A DNA stretch of 64,000 bases from Phialocephala subalpina (taxonomy: Eukaryota; Ascomycota; Leotiomycetes; Helotiales; Mollisiaceae), in assembly GCA_900073065.1 (NCBI GenBank), contig FJOG01000001.1, positions 1,582,439 through 1,646,438 on the forward strand, in the 5' to 3' direction. Both the position numbers and the translations under genes were made by a program. Of the stretch, positions 53,556 to 63,900 are shown in pieces (the stretch's first letter is position 1; every line of letters begins with the position of its first letter). Under the pieces are notes generated by a model, which was not told the DNA's origin, did no database searches, and saw only the letters and a list, made by a program, of their open reading frames with translations.

Positions 53556-53698
53556 AAAATTGAGTGGAGATGATGATTGTACATTCTTCTCACACACCGA
53601 CGCATCTTCCTTTATGTGTATAAAGTCTGTAGCTGAGTTAGCAATTCCAGCACATTTTCAACATGGTTTGAGGGGTGATATCTTTACTTACTTGCCCA

Positions 53699-54679
53699 CT
53701 ACTCTGACATAGCGTTTGCCATGTCACTGGTCACGACAATCGGACCAGTTGGAACGTCGTCATCTTGGGTCTGTTCGCTCTTGTCATCGACTGCTGGGAC
53801 TTCTTGGTGCTCGGTAACTTCCTCGACCTCCGCAAGTATGAAGGATGGAGATGCAAGGTACTCGGTGGGTTCAGCGGGCTCAGAAGCGGCTCTCTGCCAG
53901 ACTCGAGGGGTTCGGTCGGTGAAAGTCGGGGTCGGATAAGCTGGGACAGGAGGCAAAGCTGGCAGTCCTGGAATATATGGCAGAGCTTGCTCCGGGTACC
54001 ACTTCATACCTGCACCGGCCTGACCCATTCTCAGTTGACCCTCCCAGAGTTGCTCCTCATGAACATAGCCGCCGTGAGGGAAGCCATAGCCCTTCTCGAC
54101 ATGCGCGAGTGCGCTACTAGTTCGCTTGTTGTTGCCCACAAAGTATCCAACGTACTCATAGGCTGCGAGCTTAGCATCGGCGGCCCAAGTTGGGCGTTGT
54201 TGTTGTTGATGATGTCGTTGGCTTGGCTCGCCACCACCCATGGCGTTGTACGGATTGGCATGTGGGCCCTCAGTAACCTGCCGACCGTGAAGTCCGCTAC
54301 CACCACCACCCTCGCCGGCAGGAGAGACATCTCGATCGTAGCCATGAATATGTTCTCCATGTACTAGCTCTCTGTTCTTGCCTTTGCTCTTACCGCCGCG
54401 TGGTCTCATACGTCGCTCTCGCTCCTCTGCATCAAAGATAACCTCGCACTCGCACAAACCCTCTTGGTGTAGTTGGCGATGGGCAGCCTCTTCCTTCAAG
54501 ACCTTCTGGTTCCAGAGAACACGAGCACAAGCGTGGCAATTTTCATTAGTGAAGATGGGTCGCTCAGCAGGGATCTTGCATGGAGGGTAGATGGGGTTGG
54601 ACTCAGTGATTGGGCATTGTCGAAGGTATGGGATGGAGCAATGGCCGCAGTTATAGCCGAGGAACTCCTTGACGCACAT
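53699..54679 (-). CDS. Cysteine-rich fungal protein of unknown function
   Basis: Single-exon ORF of 326 aa. I do not recognise the family. The N-terminal 80 residues carry many Cys/His (MCVKEFLGYNCGHCSIPYL, QCPITESNPIYPPCK, NENCHACARVLW, GLCECEVIF), in a spacing that suggests one or two metal-binding modules. A basic stretch follows (ERERRMRPRGGKSKGKNRE), then Gly/His/Gln-rich and Pro/Tyr-rich disordered sequence (YIPGLPALPPVPAYPTPTF), and an acidic C-terminus (EVEEVTEHQEVPAVDDKSE). No signal peptide or membrane helix. It lies convergent to NUO49 with 143 bp between stops, and its upstream region is the long repeat-bearing stretch to 57.8 kb. Confidence 0.68.
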   Translation of the reverse strand: MCVKEFLGYNCGHCSIPYLRQCPITESNPIYPPCKIPAERPIFTNENCHACARVLWNQKVLKEEAAHRQLHQEGLCECEVIFDAEERERRMRPRGGKSKGKNRELVHGEHIHGYDRDVSPAGEGGGGSGLHGRQVTEGPHANPYNAMGGGEPSQRHHQQQQRPTWAADAKLAAYEYVGYFVGNNKRTSSALAHVEKGYGFPHGGYVHEEQLWEGQLRMGQAGAGMKWYPEQALPYIPGLPALPPVPAYPTPTFTDRTPRVWQRAASEPAEPTEYLASPSFILAEVEEVTEHQEVPAVDDKSEQTQDDDVPTGPIVVTSDMANAMSE

Positions 54680-56009
54680 TGTGATGGATGAGAGGTGGCG
54701 ACACGTGATCTCGGTTAACTAAGGGGACATAGTCAGCAAGTGTTTTGTGAAAAGGGGCCGAAGTCGAGCCTGTACTGGAAGGGACTTGCTATGTTCTTAC
54801 TTAGTGATTTATTGCGTGAATATGCCGCGGATTTTCTGTGTAGATGGCGGATACTATGAATGAGCCGCGGACCTGTTATGCAAGTGGCAGGCCTTTGTAT
54901 GTATGTTTGAAGATGCTCGATGCTATTTGATGTTAGTCAAATGTTCGTTGGTGCTTTTGTGATATTTGTGGATGTTCAAAGTCGGCGCGTAACAATCGAT
55001 GCTCTCGTGCTGTTGGCGGATGCTGGCGGATGCTTAATGATAACGTTCAACACTTCTGAGCTATGTGGATGCTCAAAGCTGCCGCGCAAGAAACGATTGT
55101 CTTCTGGAGTTTGCGGATCCATGCATGCGCTAGCGTATGCTTGCGGATACTGGCGGATGCTCAAGGATGATGCGCAGTGATAAAGAACTTATGTTTGACT
55201 TGCCTTGACTGTTTATGGTATGCGCCAACTGGTGTTGTATGTTATGACCTTGTGTAATGCTTGACAATATCGTTCCGATCTCGGGTGATGGGCCTTGTGG
55301 AAGAAATATGTTAGCTTATGACTTTGAATTGCTTGCACGCGGTCTGCTTTGTATAGCGTACCTCAAAGTGGTTGTCAAGTAGTGTTGTTGTGGAAGGAAG
55401 TGTATTGGGGAAGGAAGCCGAAGTCGGCGGATGTTGTGGTTGCTTGAGGAAGGTACGCAAAGTGGATAAAATATTAAAGTAGTAAAAATAAATATGCAGA
55501 AGAGCCAAACCAATGTTGATGCTCTTCGAGTTGACTTGTGAATAAGGATGAGGATGGCGCGCAGAATAAAAATATGAAGAAGATGATGAGATGAGTTGCG
55601 CAGACCTTAGTGACTTGTAGCCCTTTGCAGTATATGTTGGATGAGAAGTTGTTGTGTGTTGCGGTTGTAGGTTGTTAATGGATGAAGGTTGGTGCTCAGA
55701 GAACTCTTAAGTAGTCAGGCTATGGATTGAACTTGACGTTACTCGCAATGGCGCGCTTGGGTGGGTGGGTTTTGGAAGAGGCCACCTGCAACAGTGAATG
55801 TAACGGTGTTCACAATAGCAAACGTGGGAGATCGTGTCCGCAATAGCAAAGAGTCTTGTGTTTGTATCCCTGTTGTAAGTATTGGTAAGTGTAATTAAGT
55901 ATCAACGTCGTGAAAGGTCAAAATGGATGTCGAAGAAGTATGTTATGGATGAAAGGGAGAGGAAGTGGAAGAGGAGGGGAGGAGGCTTTAAGTAGCCGCA
56001 GCCTCGCGT
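54680..56009. other. Long upstream region of the Cys-rich gene
   Basis: About 1.3 kb without a recognisable gene, rich in TG/GATG motifs on the plus strand. Includes diverged short repeats (listed separately). Small frames on the minus strand at 55311-55513 and 55902-56201 are not supported. Confidence 0.4.
54968..55161. repeat. Diverged short direct repeats around GCGGATGCTGGCGGATGCT
   Basis: GTGGATGTTCAAA at 54968 recurs as GTGGATGCTCAAA at 55065. The 19-mer GCGGATGCTGGCGGATGCT (55016-55034) recurs with one change at 55143-55161. Each 19-mer is itself a doubled GCGGATGCT. Looks like a degraded tandem duplication of roughly 100-130 bp. Confidence 0.6.
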
Positions 56010-56890
56010 CCATGGTTGTGGTCCGATGACGCTAGTGGTTGGTGTTGGTAACGGAAGGAACGATGGCTCGGTTAAGAAAGAGGTCAATGTATGAGGAGAA
56101 TGAAGTGAAAGTCGAAGAGTTCGCTTAGCCAAGATAGCAACAATGACCACCTGCAAGGAACGAAGCCTCGCTAAGCGAAAAGGGGTTGGAACGGCATGCA
56201 ATGCTTTTATGAATGGCCGAATCTTGGAGTCTTAGGGAACAGAGCTGGTTGATTCGGAGCTTGAGAGCTATATGCTCTAGAGGTCGGAGCTAGGTGTCCC
56301 AGAAGTTGTGGCGTGATGGTGCTGAGAGGTGATGTTGGTAATGGATGGAACGATGGCTCGCTTAGGAAAGGGGTTGATGGCATTAGAGAGGTGGATGAAG
56401 GATTTGAAGTGGAAGTTCGCTTAGTCAAGAGAGGAGGAAGAAAGAAGTCTTGCTAGGCGGAAAAGGGGTGGACGGCATGCAAGGCTTTCAACAATGGCCG
56501 AATCTCAGAGTCGTTATACTACTTCATAATTCTTGGAGAATAAAGCTAGATGCCTCAAAGGCTGAGAGCTGAAGGTCTCAGAGGTCGAGAGCTGGATCTC
56601 CTAGAAATTGTGGGACAATACCGCTAAGAGGTGGTGTTGGTAACGGAGCGAGCGATCCCTCGCTTAGGGAATATAGTGTTGGCATTGAGGAACGCAATGA
56701 TGAGCTTAAAGTTCGCTCAGCGAGGAGGGCGATGCTTAGCCACGAAAGGAAGGAATGAGCGAGGTTTGCTAAGCGAAAAGGAGTGCGGCATGGCCGGATC
56801 ACCGACTCATCATGCTTCTTTCATACTTCTTTCATACTTCTTGAAGAGCAGATTTGGATGTCCCAGGAGTTGTGGGACATTTATAAATGT
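56010..56890. repeat. Three diverged tandem repeats of about 295 bp plus a partial fourth
   Basis: The landmark GGTGTTGGTAACGG recurs at 56041, 56331 (GATGTTGGTAATGG) and 56633, a spacing of 290 and 302 bp. Around it each unit has a CGCTTA block, then TTCGCTTAG, later GCTAAGCGAAAAGG, then CGGCATG and GGCCGAAT. The fragment CCCAGGAGTTGTGGGACA near 56862 begins a fourth unit. Unit 1 contains a perfect 10-bp inverted repeat, TTCGCTTAGC (56120-56129) and GCTAAGCGAA (56170-56179); unit 3 has a one-mismatch version (56712-56721 and 56768-56777); unit 2 is more decayed. Three short minus-strand frames share peptides (FLSEPSFHPLPTSPL, SLSEGSLAPLPTPPL), but no start or splice pattern supports a gene. 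Confidence 0.75.
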
Positions 56891-57869
56891 TTTGAAAGCT
56901 CCGTGCGTGGAGGGTAATGGGGGGTGGCTATTAACATACTTACTGGTACTGTTTGGTTGGATTGCAGCAAGACTTGAGATCTAGTCGAGTCCGAGTCTAA
57001 GAGTTGTCGGAGTGCCACAATGGCAAAAGCGACGCACAGATGAAGGCAACCGATTTACAAGCGTAAATATGATAGAAGAATGTACAGGGTAACTTGGTAC
57101 TTCAGGTACTTGATATATGATTTGCCTTCAGAGAGGAAAGCGGAGAATGAATCACCATCTGCCCAGTTTTGACTCCTGGTTGCGATGCCCGAAGGGAAGG
57201 CGGGCAGAAAGTGCGACTCACGAATCGTAAACGCTGCTTCTGATACGTTTGCCCATATATTACAATATGCTGTTCTTTGCCGTACTTTCAACAAGCATTT
57301 TACTGCTAGGATTCGTGTTTGCAACTTGTTTATAAATCGATTGCACGTGAGACTTAGAGGCTCCCGCCTCTCGATTCCGAGTCTCGAGTCCGAAGAAAAA
57401 GGTTGAAGCTTGAAATAGCTGGTATAATTAGTTAAACACTCGGACTGGACTGGACCGGGCGCTGAAGAGCGGAAAATATAATGTCTTTCGAACCAATGGT
57501 TAATGGATAAATCAATGCCAAAGACCTTCATGCGAGGCTCACACAAACCACTAAGTAACTACCTCATTGTTCGATTGATGTTCCCTTTCATCCTTTCGTC
57601 CAAGCATATCTTCTCAACCATGCTTCAAGAAGACCTGGGCCTCTACTCTACTCTGCTTCCTTGGAAACAAAGGGCAACTTTTAACATAATCATACAGCTG
57701 GTGTCATATATGCGAAAGCCCCTTCTCGGCCAAAAGTGAGTCAATGAAGCAGACAGGTCGCCATTCGCGCATATGGTTGTGGCTTGATCATACATATCAT
57801 CTGAAAGCTCCTATTCAGCAAGGCCACAACATCAACCCCTACTTCAACGAGTACACGAAGTAAGATATC
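56891..57869. other. Intergenic region
   Basis: About 980 bp with no recognised gene; the minus-strand frame 57055-57546 is Cys/Phe/Arg-rich without motifs and is not supported. Probably includes the promoter of the gene at 57870. Confidence 0.4.
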
Positions 57870-58421
57870 ATGGCTTTCCAGTACAGGTTCTACCACACTT
57901 GTGGTCACTTCGGTCTGGGTCCCATCATACACAATACCACTTTCCAAGCCCAGCCCTCAGATCCAAGTCCATCAGACGCAAATCCAGGACCAATACCAAG
58001 AATCATTCAAACAACCATCACATTCGCCTGTTCCTTCTGCTCCGAACAACCACCAGATATCAACGACGGAGAAGGCATCCTCGGCATCCTCTCCTCATCC
58101 ACCACATCTCCGTTCCCAGATACCTGGCACATCATCCGAGTCTGTGCTCAAGAAGACATCAAGTCTGCGGAGTGGTCTTTGGCTCATCAGCCAGGTGGGA
58201 TATATAGACACATGGCATGGATTCCTAAGCCCTGCGGAGAGGTGGAGGTTATTGGGGGAGAAGAAGAAATGATGAGAAATGGACGGGTGGAGCGGGGAGT
58301 TACGACACTTGTGTCTTGTTCTTGGAGGAAGGGGAGAGGAGAGCCGTTTAGAAGTTGGTTTGCGGGGTTGATGTCGCAGATGGATGCTGCTTTATTGTCT
58401 GGGGAGCATGCTGAGAGGTAG
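57870..58421 (+). CDS. Small fungal protein of unknown function
   Basis: Single-exon ORF of 183 aa starting MAFQYRFYHTCGHFGLGP. I do not recognise the family. Cysteines appear as HTCGHFG and ACSFCSEQP, possibly a small zinc-binding fold of the kind seen in short fungal proteins that start with a C-G-H motif. Later WHIIRVCAQEDIKSAEWSL and TTLVSCSWRKGRGEPFRSWF. No signal peptide. The nearby Cys-rich gene at 53699 also starts with a YNCGHC motif, which may hint at a shared module but could be coincidence. Convergent with ATP3. Confidence 0.6.
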   Translation: MAFQYRFYHTCGHFGLGPIIHNTTFQAQPSDPSPSDANPGPIPRIIQTTITFACSFCSEQPPDINDGEGILGILSSSTTSPFPDTWHIIRVCAQEDIKSAEWSLAHQPGGIYRHMAWIPKPCGEVEVIGGEEEMMRNGRVERGVTTLVSCSWRKGRGEPFRSWFAGLMSQMDAALLSGEHAER

Positions 58422-58693
58422 CTGGATCTGTGGTTATTGGACTTCTGGTATTCTTTTCCGCGATGGTTTGACGATCATCAAATACATGCTAATAGAATGT
58501 ACAATGAACTTAAGATATGGAACGAAACAAGTTTGAAACTTTCGGATGACACTTGCCAAGGACCATTCGATATCGCAGACGTTGACTTCCGGCTCAAATG
58601 AAATTTCTTGATTCATTGGTACAGAAGGAGATCGATTCTATCGGGCCTGATGACCAGAAGCTCTCTTGACTAGACTACATATGCACAAATCCC

Positions 58694-59841
58694 CTACTCT
58701 TCTGAAGCTGCAGCACCAGTAATAATCTCAACTAATTCACCAGTAATGACGGCTTGGCGAGTTCGGTTGAAGAGAATCTGGTACTTGGTGATCATGTCTC
58801 CGGCGTTCTTGGAAGCGTTCTGCAAAGAGTCAGTACATGAAATCTATATAATTTCCGAGGCTATAACATACATCCATGGCATTGCGACGAGCAGACTGCT
58901 CACAGGCGTGACCTTCAGCAAGAGCCCAGAAAAGCGAGTTGGACAGGGCGTATTCACGGAGATTGGCCAAGACCTCGTCGTCAATCTCGAAAGCGGAGAA
59001 GTTGGCTATCAATCTCGTCAGCATAATTCACAGCACATGATACAGAAACCGTACGGGAGTTGGCAATAGCTTCTTCGGAGAAAGCCTCAATTGGGGTGGC
59101 CTCGTAACTTGTGGCATTGATGAACTTGTTGTAGACAATCTGGACATCGGAGTAGTCGTTAGGCAGGAGAGAGATTTGATCGGCGATAGCCTGAGCATCT
59201 GCGAATGTTGGGATATCCTTTCCGACGCCAGAGAAGCTCAGAACGATGTTCTTGCTGTTTGATCGACCCAGTTGCGCCTTGCACTTCTCTCCCAACACAA
59301 CGATGTCGGCATTTGGCTTCTCAACAAGCATTCGTCGGACCTTCTTGCTTAATCCAGAGTGGATACCACCGCAGAGTCCCTTGTCAGAGCTTGCCACGAC
59401 AATCAAAGTCTTTTTGTCGTCCCCCTCAAGCGGCTTGGTCTCGGCTTGCTCGAAAACAGTGTTGGAGGTTTGTCCGTATTGTCGTGACTCGGTCATGGCA
59501 CGTTGGGCGCGGTTCAACTTGGTACTGGCAACGACTTTCATGGTCTGCAGTCGAAGTTAGCATCCTTCATGCCTGATTGTCGATGTTCCGAAGGATGAAG
59601 CCATTCAACGCTTCCGATCTCCCCCGGGTCCAACAGTGCTTCCTACTCACGTTGGTGATCTTCTCGATGTTGCGAATTGATTTAAGACGCTGCTCGATTT
59701 CTCTAAGGGCTTTGAAAGCGTTAGCTTGATCGTAAATACCGCTGAGAGCTTCCTGAGCTTACTGGCATATGTCCTCGGAGTAGGAGAGCAAGAAGCCGCA
59801 GCTCCTGCCCTCAAAGCTGGTCTGGCGGCCCGTGAAAGCAT
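58694..59841 (-). CDS. ATP3: ATP synthase F1 gamma subunit (mitochondrial)
   Basis: Central rotor shaft of F1Fo-ATP synthase. Exons 59841..59763, 59709..59651, 59544..59055, 59005..58872 and 58819..58694; 295 aa. Presequence [19 protein letters not shown], then [20 protein letters not shown] and [19 protein letters not shown] (N-terminal helix), [79 protein letters not shown] and the C-terminal helix [20 protein letters not shown], ending [15 protein letters not shown]. The donor at exon 3 is GTACGG, chosen because it yields NSPNFSAFE in phase. Introns are 53, 106, 49 and 52 nt. Head to head with TOP1 (455 bp). Confidence 0.96.
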
Positions 59842-60296
59842 CTTGGTCGACAAAGGGAACGTAATTGAGCCTTTGGGATAAAAGACTCAAATGACCACGA
59901 GTTGCGTCGAGGTACAATGGGTCAATGGATGTTGATAGCTTGCCGGATCTCAAGGTCGCAGTCAGTTTTGCTCGGATGCAGAGTGGAGCTAAGAAAAGCC
60001 TCAGCCAATAGGGTGCCTCAAAGTACTTAGGAATTTCCCGTACAATCCAGACCCAAACTCTGACCTCAACAACCTTTTTCTTTTCATTCCCTTTGTATGT
60101 AAGGCGCCTACTCTTTGCCCTCACGCATAAATTCCAAGTCCCCCGACCGGCGCTCAGCCGTATTATTACTTCGTTACTTCTGAGCCTTAAGGGCTGTTCA
60201 AGACGCGTCGACACGTGGACAATCCGACGTCTCAGCTCACACTCTACAAGCAATCTTGAAAAATCTTTTACTTCAACACAATTACCAATCTCTATC

Positions 60297-63200
60297 ATGT
60301 CGGACTCTTCGGACGACGATATCCCTTTGGCTAAGAGTAATGGTCGGGTTGGTAAGTCGCCCTTTCCTCGATCTCAGCCTCGAGCCCTCCCTTGAATCCC
60401 AACTCCACATTATTTTATTCAAGCGTTTTGCATTTGCAGACTTCATCAAGGCCTTCATTTCTTTAAATTCAAACTAATTACTCGACGAACAGTTTCCGAA
60501 GCTCGCATCTCGAAGGCGACAGACAAGAAGATGGATCAGGCAAGCGGCTCAACATCGAACCTTCCAGCCGGCATCAGTATCCGCAACGGCCCAGTCGTCG
60601 ATGACGAGATGGATGTCGACGAACCTATGCCAAATGGTCACGCGAAGCGCAAATCTCGCGCAAGTTCCTCGAAAGCCGTCAAGTACAACGATGATAATAG
60701 TGATGAAAGTGATGATGCGCCTCTAGCGAAGAGACAGAGAACATCAAAGCAGAAGGCCGTGGAATCCGATTCTGATTCTGATGAGCCTCTGGCAGCGAAG
60801 AAGACAACTGCAATACTTCCTCCGAAAGCAAGTGAAACTGCGATCGGTGAAGACTCGTCTGACGATGATGATGAGCCCTTGACTTCCAAGCTTGCGAAGG
60901 AAAAGGCGTCAATCGAGAAGAAGGCCGAGAAGGAAGCTAAGGCTATCCGTGCTAAGGAGAGCAAGGCCAAGAAGGCAGCCCCGAAGAAGGTCAAGAAGGA
61001 GGAGTTTGACAGCGAGGGTGAAGTGAAGCCAAAGGGCAAGCGGAAATTCAACGGCACAGCAGTGAAGAAGGCCAACGGCGTGAAGAAGGAGGAGTCCGAT
61101 TCAGATGCACCCCTGGCAAAGAAGAAGGCACCAGCGAAGACGGCCAATGGCAAAGTCAAGGTTGAAGATGTTTCTCCTGCGAAGAAAGGCAAAGGCGGGA
61201 AAGAGGCCAGTGCTGAGGAGGAAGATGAAGTCTATCGATGGTGGGATGCGCCGAAGAAGGAAGACGATAGCATCAAATGGGACACACTGCAGCACAATGG
61301 TGTTGTTTTCCCACCCGAGTATGAGCCACTGCCCAAGAACGTCAAGCTCCTCTACAATGGAATCCCAGTCACTCTGTCTATCGAGGCTGAAGAGATCGCT
61401 GGATTCTTTGGCGCTATGTTGAACTCCACTCTCAATGTCGAGAACCCTACCTTCCAGAAGAACTTCTTTGAGGATTTCACCGACGAGGTCAAGAAAACTG
61501 GTGGTGCCAAGGGGCCGGACGGAAGCAAGATTGCCATCAAGGACTTCTCCAAGCTTGACTTCAAGCAAATCTTTGCCTACTACGATGGCAAGAGCCAAGA
61601 GCGCAAAGCCCGATCATCTGCCGAGAAGAAGGCTGACAAGGCCGAAAGGGATGCACTCGAGGCACCTTATACAACTTGCGTCTGGGACGGCCGTAAGGAG
61701 CAGGTCGGAAACTTCCGAGTCGAACCTCCTGGACTGTTCCGAGGCCGTGGTGCTCATCCAAAGACTGGAAAAGTCAAGCGAAGAGTCAGTCCCGAGCAGA
61801 TTACTATCAATATTGGCAAGGAGGCTATGGTCCCAGCTCCTCCAGAAGGTCACAAGTGGAAGGCTGTCCAGCATGACAACAAGGCTACGTGGCTCGCAAT
61901 GTGGCAGGAAAACATCAACGGCGCATACAAGTACGTTATGCTTGCGGCCAAGAGCAGTATCAAGGGCCAGAGCGACTTCAAGAAGTTTGAGAAGGCTAGA
62001 GAACTGAAGAAGCACATTGACCGCATCCGAAAAGACTACGAGAAGGACCTCAAGGCTGAACTTATGGCTGATCGTCAGCGAGCCACAGCTGTCTATCTGA
62101 TCGACAAGTTCGCTCTGCGTGCCGGAAATGAGAAGGACGCCGAGAATGAAGCAGAAACAGTTGGTTGCTGCTCTCTCAAGTACGAGCATGTCACTCTCAA
62201 ACCCCCAAATACCGTCATCTTCGATTTCCTTGGAAAGGATAGCATTCGGTTCTACGATGAAGTAGTTGTCGAGGAGCAGGTTTTCAAGAACTTGAAGATC
62301 TTCAAGAAGTCTCCAAAGAAGGAGGGTGACGATATCTTTGACCGTCTCAATGTAAGTGCGACTACTCTAATGCAAATCCGCCTTCTAACAAAATCTCAGA
62401 CCACACAACTCAATAAGCACTTGACGAACTATATGCCTGGTCTCAGTGCCAAGGTTTTCCGTACCTACAACGCTTCATTCACAATGTCAACTCTGCTGAA
62501 GGGGCTGAAGAACCAGAACATTTCTATGCAGGAGAAGGTCAAGCTCTACAACGACTGCAATAGAAAGGTCGCTATTCTTTGTAACCACAAGCGTACCGTT
62601 GGTGCCAGCCATGAAGCGGCAATGGAGAAGATGACAGATAGGGTAAATATTGCGCACATTTACTTATTGCACTTGCTCACAAGATATACAGATCAAGGGC
62701 CTCCAATACCAGCAGTGGCGTATCAAGCAGATGATTCTCGATGTTGACCCGAAGCAGAAGAAGAAGAAGGGCGCTGAATGGTTCGAGCTTGATGAGGATC
62801 TCGACGAAGCCTGGATTCTTGAACATCAAGCTTTCCTTGTGAAGCAAGAACGAGAAAAGATCGAGAAGAAGTTCGCCAAGGAGAACGAAAAACTTCTTGC
62901 TGATGGGCAAAAGGAGATGAAGGCAAAGGAGCTTACCGAGAGACTTGAAGTCGCGGATGATCTCGAGAAGAAATTCAAGAAGGAGAACAAGTCCAAGAAG
63001 GTCGAGGCTGAGGGTAAAGGCGCATCGGCTGAGAAATTCGAGGCCAACATCAAGAAGCTGGATGACCGCATTGCAACTATGAGACTTCAAGCTGAAGACC
63101 GAGAGGGCAACAAGGAGGTTGCGCTCGGTACCAGTAAGATCGTAAGTAAAGAGGTAGTTTTGTTTTGGATCTTGACTAACTGTGTTTTAGAACTATATCG

Positions 63201-63331
63201 ATCCTCGTCTCACTGTGGTCTTTGCGAAGAAGTTCGAGGTCCCCATCGAAAAGTTCTTCTCCAAGACGCTCCGAGACAAGTTCACATGGGCCATCGAGTC
63301 GATTGAAGATGAAGACGACTGGGAGTTCTGA
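60297..63331 (+). CDS. TOP1: DNA topoisomerase I (type IB)
   Basis: Relaxes supercoils ahead of replication and transcription through a 3'-phosphotyrosyl intermediate. Exons 60297..60351, 60493..62351, 62400..62642, 62692..63141 and 63191..63331; 915 aa. The first exon codes [18 protein letters not shown]. The N-terminal 230 residues are charged (Asp/Glu/Ser and Lys clusters, nuclear localisation signals). Core: [79 protein letters not shown] (catalytic Arg) and [13 protein letters not shown] (catalytic Lys). Then [13 protein letters not shown], a long coiled-coil linker on exon 4, and the active-site tyrosine in [15 protein letters not shown] (about Tyr871) on the last exon. Intact. Confidence 0.97.
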
Positions 63332-63900
63332 GCAATCAACTCGCCTATCCATTCATTTCTCGTTGCGCCTATTCCGACACTCACTGAACATTCGTATCAG
63401 TGTTTACCTACCTACCAACTTTATTTCATTCATTCAGGTTTGACGTTGCATTTACATGGAGGAGCATGGAGGCCAAAATCGCATCATTTAGCGTTTAGGG
63501 GGGTTCAATTTGGAGAGAGACTTTAAGGAGGATCGACAGGATAAGATTTCCCAGAACCATGGAGATTCAGGATGTGCTTTTGTGCTCTGAACTCCCGGTT
63601 GCTGCTGCTTGTCCATCGATGTCCTTTGGAGGCAGTTCCGCGAGGTTCAGTTCTCCGTCTTCTCATCGCTTCTTAGAGCGACCCTACACGATAGTAAGAT
63701 ATGCCACGAATAGATGCACATACATAGTCGAGAAAAATAGAAATCCCATAAAACACGTAAAACACATCCACTGAATTGTCCAAGCCCTTTGAAATTGTGA
63801 CCCCTGTAGATTTAGCCCCACACGTGCAATCAAGCTCCGAGCTCCTTCTCGAACCACTTCCTCTCAGTTTGCTTCCTCCAACACAACACTCAATGTCACC
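63332..63900. other. Intergenic region downstream of TOP1
   Basis: 569 bp containing the TOP1 3' UTR and the promoter of the next plus-strand gene. No supported ORF. Confidence 0.4.

Noticed and set aside
55902..56802. Three minus-strand ORFs within the tandem repeats as a repeated small-protein family
   Set aside because: They share peptides because the DNA is repeated; starts and ends are not conserved between units, so coding is not supported.
57055..57546. 163-codon minus-strand ORF near the repeat region
   Set aside because: No motif, no neighbour support, no splice extension; treated as chance.
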